From GWF2-50-93 sp041666985 (GTDB taxonomy: Bacteria; Verrucomicrobiota; Lentisphaeria; Victivallales; GWF2-50-93), in contig JBAYFV010000176.1 of assembly GCA_041666985.1 (NCBI GenBank), forward strand, positions 1 to 7,896: a stretch of DNA of 7,896 nt, written 5' to 3'. Positions 5,272-7,896 of this stretch are shown here, piece by piece. Each line of letters begins with the position of its first letter. The stretch's first letter is position 1. Made by a program: the position numbers and the translations under genes. The notes beneath the pieces are model-generated. The model saw only the letters and a program-made list of their open reading frames with translations. It was not told the DNA's origin and made no database searches.

Positions 5272-6084
5272 TTACGACTCCTTATTCCATTCGGCAAGTT
5301 TGCCTTGAATGAAGTTTACTATCTGTTCGTGTTCTTCCTTGCCGGTGGCGGATTTGACGTGGATTGGCTCGCCGAAGCTGAAATGGAGATCTTTTCCGGT
5401 GTCAACCGGACCGAAATCCTTCACAAGTCTCCCATTCCCCCAGAAATCCGTCTTCAGGGCGAACGGTATGACAGGGATATTTGCGCGTTTCGCAAGTTTT
5501 ACGCCTATTGAATTGAATTCTTCGGGCTTGAACTCGACGGAACGGGTTGACTGCGGGAAGATTATGACGGATCTGCCGGCTTCGATGTATCTCTGCCCTT
5601 CAGTCATTATGGTTTTGAAGTCTTCGCGGGGATTCGTCCGGGACACAGGAATCCCGTAAATCCTGGCGACCTGTCCGAAAAAAGGATAATCAACAAGTTC
5701 TTTTTTGACAACCAGGATTGCGTCTTTCTTATGCTGGAGAACCATGCAGGGGATCGCGTACGTTTCAAATGAACTCATATGGTTGCCGATGACAACAACG
5801 GGGCCGTCAACTTTTGCGAAATTCGCAACACCGTCAATATGGGCATGTCCGCCCGCGCGTTCTGCGGATCTGATCAAGTCAAAGGCGTTATAGGCGAGTT
5901 CATTGGGTCCGTAAATGCCTTTCTTTGCGAGGGTTCCGGATCTTACGGCGATTCTGAATGAATGAAAGTAAAACTGCCAGCGTGTGCCAAGGAAAAGTAT
6001 TTTCTCCCATAATTTCCCAGAACCTTCAGGCGTATCGTATTTTCCGTCCGGGAAATAGTTTATCTCGGGATTTACACAGTTCAT
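5272..6084 (-). CDS. PlsC-like lysophospholipid acyltransferase
   Basis: 270 residues. Proteins of this family transfer an acyl group from acyl-ACP or acyl-CoA to a lysophospholipid or a related alcohol at the inner membrane. Motif I is GNHMSSFE (His102 and Glu107, an H-X4-E version of the usual H-X4-D). Motif II is around YGIPVSRTNPREDF (143-156). Motif III is FPQSTRS (176-182), with Gln where the common form has Glu (FPEGTRS). Motif IV is around IPVIPFAL (203-210). The FPQ.TRS form is one I recall from a distinct subfamily in diverse bacteria, so the changes need not mean loss of activity. The substrate is not certain. There is no clear N-terminal membrane span. The ATG at 6084 has no good ribosome binding site before it, only the 14-bp tandem repeat, so initiation may be weak or leaderless. 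It is 138 nt upstream of feoB's start region and probably a separate unit. Confidence 0.85.
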   Translation of the reverse strand: MNCVNPEINYFPDGKYDTPEGSGKLWEKILFLGTRWQFYFHSFRIAVRSGTLAKKGIYGPNELAYNAFDLIRSAERAGGHAHIDGVANFAKVDGPVVVIGNHMSSFETYAIPCMVLQHKKDAILVVKKELVDYPFFGQVARIYGIPVSRTNPREDFKTIMTEGQRYIEAGRSVIIFPQSTRSVEFKPEEFNSIGVKLAKRANIPVIPFALKTDFWGNGRLVKDFGPVDTGKDLHFSFGEPIHVKSATGKEEHEQIVNFIQGKLAEWNKES

Positions 6085-6087
6085 ATC

Positions 6088-6117
6088 AGTTTATAGCTCA
6101 TAGTTTATAGTTCATAG
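6088..6117. repeat. 14-bp tandem repeat before the acyltransferase gene
   Basis: AGTTTATAGCTCAT (6088-6101) is followed directly by AGTTTATAGTTCAT (6102-6115) and AG, differing at one base. On the minus strand each unit contains TATAAA, which could act as a -10 element for the acyltransferase gene, although no convincing -35 is seen. It is otherwise a low-complexity spacer. Confidence 0.7.
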
Positions 6118-6176
6118 GTGGGACTTTGTGTCTTTGCCTGCCCCGGCCTGCGTATGCAGCCCGCCTTACAAAATCT

Positions 6177-6192
6177 CGGGCAAGAATGCCCG
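6177..6192 (-). terminator. Candidate rho-independent terminator after the M48 gene
   Basis: On the minus strand CGGGCA-TTCT-TGCCCG forms a 6-bp GC-rich stem with a 4-base loop, followed by AGATTTTG, a short T-run. It lies about 50 nt downstream of the M48 stop codon. The T-run is modest, so it could equally be just one unit of the palindrome cluster around it. Confidence 0.45.
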
Positions 6193-6197
6193 GGTTA

Positions 6198-6216
6198 GTG
6201 CGCCCGTGGGGCGCAC
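6198..6216. repeat. GC-rich hairpin
   Basis: GTGCGCCC (6198-6205) pairs perfectly with GGGCGCAC (6209-6216) around a 3-base loop. It sits between the M48 gene and the terminator-like hairpin. It is one of several palindromes in 6085-6242; others are CTGC-GTAT-GCAG near 6149 and TCAC-GGGGAG-GTGA near 6219. GAATGCC occurs twice in this stretch (6185-6191 and 6232-6238), which suggests two degenerate copies of one dispersed element. Confidence 0.55.
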
Positions 6217-6242
6217 ATCACGGGGAGGTGAGAATGCCTGTC

Positions 6243-7049
6243 CTACTTTAGAGACTCTCCCAAATCTTTCTTGCTCGGGGCCGTACGATACATGTCAAGA
6301 GCTGTCGGCAGATACGCCTTCATTTCCTCTATTCTTTTTTCGCTCATGGGGTGTGTGGAGAAAAACTCGCCGACCGTTCCCGTCTGGGAAAGCTGACCGA
6401 ACTTCTGCCAGAAAGTGATTGCGGCGTTTGGATTATAACCCGCCTTGGCCATGTACACCAGCCCCAGCTTGTCAGCCTCATACTCATGTGTCCGGCTGTA
6501 AGGGAGCATGACCCCGAGATTCGTCCCCGCCGAATACGCGACCATGGCCGCCTGAACCGTTCCGGCAGACTTGCCGTTTAGAGTTGTCGCAACCGCCTGA
6601 GCCCCTATCTCCTGGACTGCCGACTGAGACATCCTCTCTCCTCCGTGCCTTGCTATGGCATGTCCGATTTCATGCCCGACAACAGCCGAAAGTTCAGCAT
6701 CGTTTGCCGTGTACTGGAACAAACCCGAATATACTCCGACCTTTCCGCCGGGCAGACAGAATGCGTTCGGCTCGGTGTTTTCAAACACCAGAAATTCCCA
6801 TTTGTAATCAGGCTTGTTGGCGGCTTTTGCAAGATTCGCACCGACTCTTTTAAGCGCGATATTGTATTTTGAATTGCCTGATACCCTGTTCTGTGAAAGC
6901 ACTTCCCTCCAGGCCTGTTCGCCGAGCTGGGCTTCTTCGGAGGGGCTTGTCAGCATGAGCTGGCTTCTTCCCGTGAAAGGAACAGACGTGCAGCCGATCA
7001 TGAAGAAACCCGAAACAGCAACAATCAGCATATTTAAAATTGTCCTCAT
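6243..7049 (-). CDS. M48-family zinc metallopeptidase, lipoprotein
   Basis: 268 residues. The N-terminus MRTILNMLIVAVSGFFMIGC is a lipoprotein signal with the lipidated cysteine at position 20 (MIGC). Thr-Ser at the next positions gives no inner-membrane retention signal, so the outer membrane is likely. The catalytic motif is HEIGH (His126, Glu127, His130). The third zinc ligand is in HEYEADKLG (188-196). NAFCLPGGKVGVYSGL (95-110) and FFSTHPMSEKRI (229-240) are standard for LoiP/BepA-like M48 proteases. These degrade misfolded or damaged envelope proteins. There is no TPR domain, so it is closer to LoiP than BepA in layout. AAGGAG (7057-7062) is 7 nt before the ATG. It begins 25 nt after the antitoxin gene and may be partly read through from the toxin promoter. 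A functional tie to the toxin-antitoxin pair is not evident. Confidence 0.93.
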   Translation of the reverse strand: MRTILNMLIVAVSGFFMIGCTSVPFTGRSQLMLTSPSEEAQLGEQAWREVLSQNRVSGNSKYNIALKRVGANLAKAANKPDYKWEFLVFENTEPNAFCLPGGKVGVYSGLFQYTANDAELSAVVGHEIGHAIARHGGERMSQSAVQEIGAQAVATTLNGKSAGTVQAAMVAYSAGTNLGVMLPYSRTHEYEADKLGLVYMAKAGYNPNAAITFWQKFGQLSQTGTVGEFFSTHPMSEKRIEEMKAYLPTALDMYRTAPSKKDLGESLK

Positions 7050-7074
7050 TCTTAAACTCCTTTGGTTTATCTCG

Positions 7075-7431
7075 TCACAGCAAATAAGTTTCCGGAATTA
7101 TCAGGGCTGAAGACAGCTTGATGGCTGCCTGTCTGGTAATTTTGCGCCGTCCTTTTTCGTAGTCGCTGATGACACTTTGGGGTATGCCTGTCATTTCAGA
7201 GAGTTTTTTCTGGGTAAATTCCTTCTTGAGCCTTGCTCCGGCAAGCAGAGTGCCAGACCTGTTTACGTTCATTTCCTTGTAATAGGCAGTGTCCTCTATC
7301 CTCATGGAATCATCGTCAACTTTGGAAACAATGCTTATATCGAACTTCCTGCCTATCCAAGCCAAAAGTTCCGGAACTCCCGGACCGTTCATGGATATTT
7401 CAATACGGGGCGTTTTCACGACTGCCAGCAT
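7075..7431 (-). CDS. HTH (Cro/C1-type) antitoxin of a RelE-type pair
   Basis: 118 residues from the ATG at 7431, chosen for GAGG 6 nt upstream; an in-frame TTG at 7443 is less likely. Residues about 62-116 are an HTH_3 domain (LLAGARLKKEFTQKKLSEM, then GIPQSVISDYEKGRRKI as recognition region). Residues 1-60 are an N-terminal part without a family I recognise, with a Met/Asp/Glu-rich middle (VDDDSMRIEDTAYYKEM). This part may be what neutralises the toxin. The gene overlaps the toxin gene by 32 nt in another frame, with the toxin first as in HigBA-like modules. The protein probably represses its own operon together with the toxin, perhaps at the palindrome at 7688-7702. Confidence 0.85.
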   Translation of the reverse strand: MLAVVKTPRIEISMNGPGVPELLAWIGRKFDISIVSKVDDDSMRIEDTAYYKEMNVNRSGTLLAGARLKKEFTQKKLSEMTGIPQSVISDYEKGRRKITRQAAIKLSSALIIPETYLL

Positions 7432-7663
7432 AATATACCTCAATTGTTATCATTTCCTTATTTGCCTTCCAACATGCGACATACCTGTAATTCAGATGGC
7501 AATGGTAGTCGCCATCGCCAAGCTTTGAATAGTTCATCCAGGTCGGTTGAACAGGACCCTCTTTTTTCAAATCTTCTAGAAGCAGGAAGAACAGCTGTTT
7601 TATGTTCTTCGGCAACCTGTCAAGATTCTTAACAGCTTTTTTCTTTATCTTAACCGTCCACAT
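7400..7663 (-). CDS. RelE/HigB-like toxin of a type II toxin-antitoxin pair
   Basis: 87 residues from the ATG at 7663. An in-frame TTG at 7681 lies about 2 nt from the predicted transcription start and is not preferred. GAAAGG 10 nt before the ATG is a usable ribosome binding site. The order of elements fits the RelE/ParE fold: basic N-terminal strand and helix (WTVKIKKKAVKNLDRLP), second helix (IKQLFFLLLEDLKKEG), then a beta-sheet with KLGDGDYHCHLNYRYVACW and ITIEVYYAGSRENAPY. Candidate functional residues are Arg60, Tyr77, Tyr78 and Arg82. Members of this group cleave mRNA at the ribosome; ParE-type gyrase inhibition cannot be excluded from sequence alone. The -35/-10 promoter directly upstream and the overlap with the antitoxin gene complete the module. 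Confidence 0.87.
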   Translation of the reverse strand: MWTVKIKKKAVKNLDRLPKNIKQLFFLLLEDLKKEGPVQPTWMNYSKLGDGDYHCHLNYRYVACWKANKEMITIEVYYAGSRENAPY

Positions 7664-7687
7664 AGACGAAAAGCCTTTCAATTAACT

Positions 7688-7702
7688 GCAATATAATATC
7701 GC
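7688..7702. promoter_or_regulatory. Candidate toxin-antitoxin operator
   Basis: GCAATATAATATCGC is a near-palindrome of 7-base arms around position 7695, with 6 of 7 positions matching. It covers the -10 box. GCAATATA is also repeated at 7701-7708. Self-repression by the antitoxin at such a site is usual for type II modules; this site itself is inferred. Confidence 0.45.
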
Positions 7703-7718
7703 AATATATAGCTGTCAA
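7690..7718 (-). promoter_or_regulatory. Sigma-70-type promoter of the toxin-antitoxin operon
   Basis: On the minus strand, TTGACA (7718-7713) is followed after 17 bases by TATATT (7695-7690). The -35 is a full consensus match and the -10 has five of six bases. Transcription would start near 7683, about 20 nt before the toxin ATG. Confidence 0.8.
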
Positions 7719-7764
7719 TATAACGCATGGCATTTTAATGAGGAATTCGTTTTCCCGGACCGCT

Positions 7765-7823
7765 GGCAACTTGCCGTCACTTATTGTTTAAGCGTTACAC
7801 CATCATGCCAGCAAGTTGCTGGC
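7765..7823. repeat. Palindromes sharing a GCAACTTGC core
   Basis: GGCAA-C-TTGCC (7765-7775) and GCCAGCAA-G-TTGCTGGC (7807-7823) are two perfect palindromes with a one-base centre. GCAACTTGC (7766-7774) and GCAAGTTGC (7811-7819) are also reverse complements of each other, so the pair can form one larger hairpin. No gene is visible in 7719-7896. These look like units of a dispersed palindromic repeat. Confidence 0.6.
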
Positions 7824-7840
7824 GTTCCAAAATAACGGAG

Positions 7841-7860
7841 GGCGGGTTTTCTTACCCGCC
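7841..7860. repeat. GC-rich hairpin, GGCGGGT/ACCCGCC
   Basis: GGCGGGT (7841-7847) pairs with ACCCGCC (7854-7860) around a TTTCTT loop. It is followed after 14 bases by a hairpin with nearly the same GCGGGT arm, so the two are probably copies of one repeat unit. Confidence 0.6.
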
Positions 7861-7867
7861 ATAGAAA

Positions 7868-7896
7868 GAGCACTGCGGGTTGGAAAACCCGCGCTC
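7868..7896. repeat. GC-rich hairpin at the window end, GCGGGTT/AACCCGC
   Basis: GCGGGTT (7875-7881) pairs with AACCCGC (7886-7892) around GGAA. Outer GAGC (7868-7871) pairs with GCTC (7893-7896) with ACT bulged. The unit runs up to the window edge and may continue beyond it. Confidence 0.6.

Noticed and set aside
6128..6418. Plus-strand open frame across the palindrome cluster and the end of the M48 gene
   Set aside because: It reads through GC-rich hairpins and antisense to conserved protease sequence.
1..7896. CRISPR array, tRNA, rRNA or transposase gene
   Set aside because: No regularly spaced repeats, no cloverleaf-like segment and no transposase motif were found in any frame.

Overview
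The window reads as a chromosomal segment from a Gram-negative-type bacterium. It has a lipoprotein signal on a cell-envelope protease and type IV pilin-like (pseudopilin) machinery. The pseudopilin has an FTIVELLVVIAIIGILASM N-terminus without the usual glycine before the processing site and an H-X9-DG C-terminal motif. From family knowledge this combination is typical of the Planctomycetes-Verrucomicrobia-Lentisphaerae group, Lentisphaerae in particular, but the assignment is inference and a candidate phylum with similar pilins is possible. The Feo genes resemble those of Deltaproteobacteria-type Feo loci. Strong AAGGAG ribosome binding sites 7-8 nt before ATG recur throughout.

Layout. Positions 5-110 form a long imperfect inverted repeat. 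It is followed by a plus-strand DtxR-type iron-dependent repressor (176-646). All other genes are on the minus strand. Read in their own direction from the right end they are: a RelE-like toxin (7663-7400) overlapping an HTH antitoxin (7431-7075), with a good sigma-70-type promoter at 7690-7718; an M48 lipoprotein metallopeptidase (7049-6243); a PlsC-like acyltransferase (6084-5272); feoB (5121-3142); a Cys-rich zinc-ribbon protein translationally coupled to feoB (3145-2960); a pseudopilin (2885-2052); an unrecognised single-pass membrane protein (2029-1334); and a DtxR-FeoA fusion (1313-651) that converges on the first dtxR gene with only 4 nt between them.

The main biological story is a ferrous-iron locus. 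Three copies of a DtxR-family box, TTAGG-N4-CCTAA, occur in the window: two in the feoB upstream region (5134-5147 and 5203-5216) and one between the zinc-ribbon gene and the pseudopilin gene (2943-2956). No other full match was seen. This suggests that the pseudopilin, the unknown membrane protein and the DtxR-FeoA gene form a second iron-regulated operon next to feoB. A pilin-like protein and an unknown envelope protein would then belong to the iron response, which is the least expected thing here. The only FeoA domain in the window is fused to a DtxR-like regulator.

Intergenic DNA at 6085-6242 and 7765-7896 is packed with short GC-rich palindromes of the dispersed-repeat kind. No tRNA, rRNA, CRISPR array or insertion-sequence transposase was seen.
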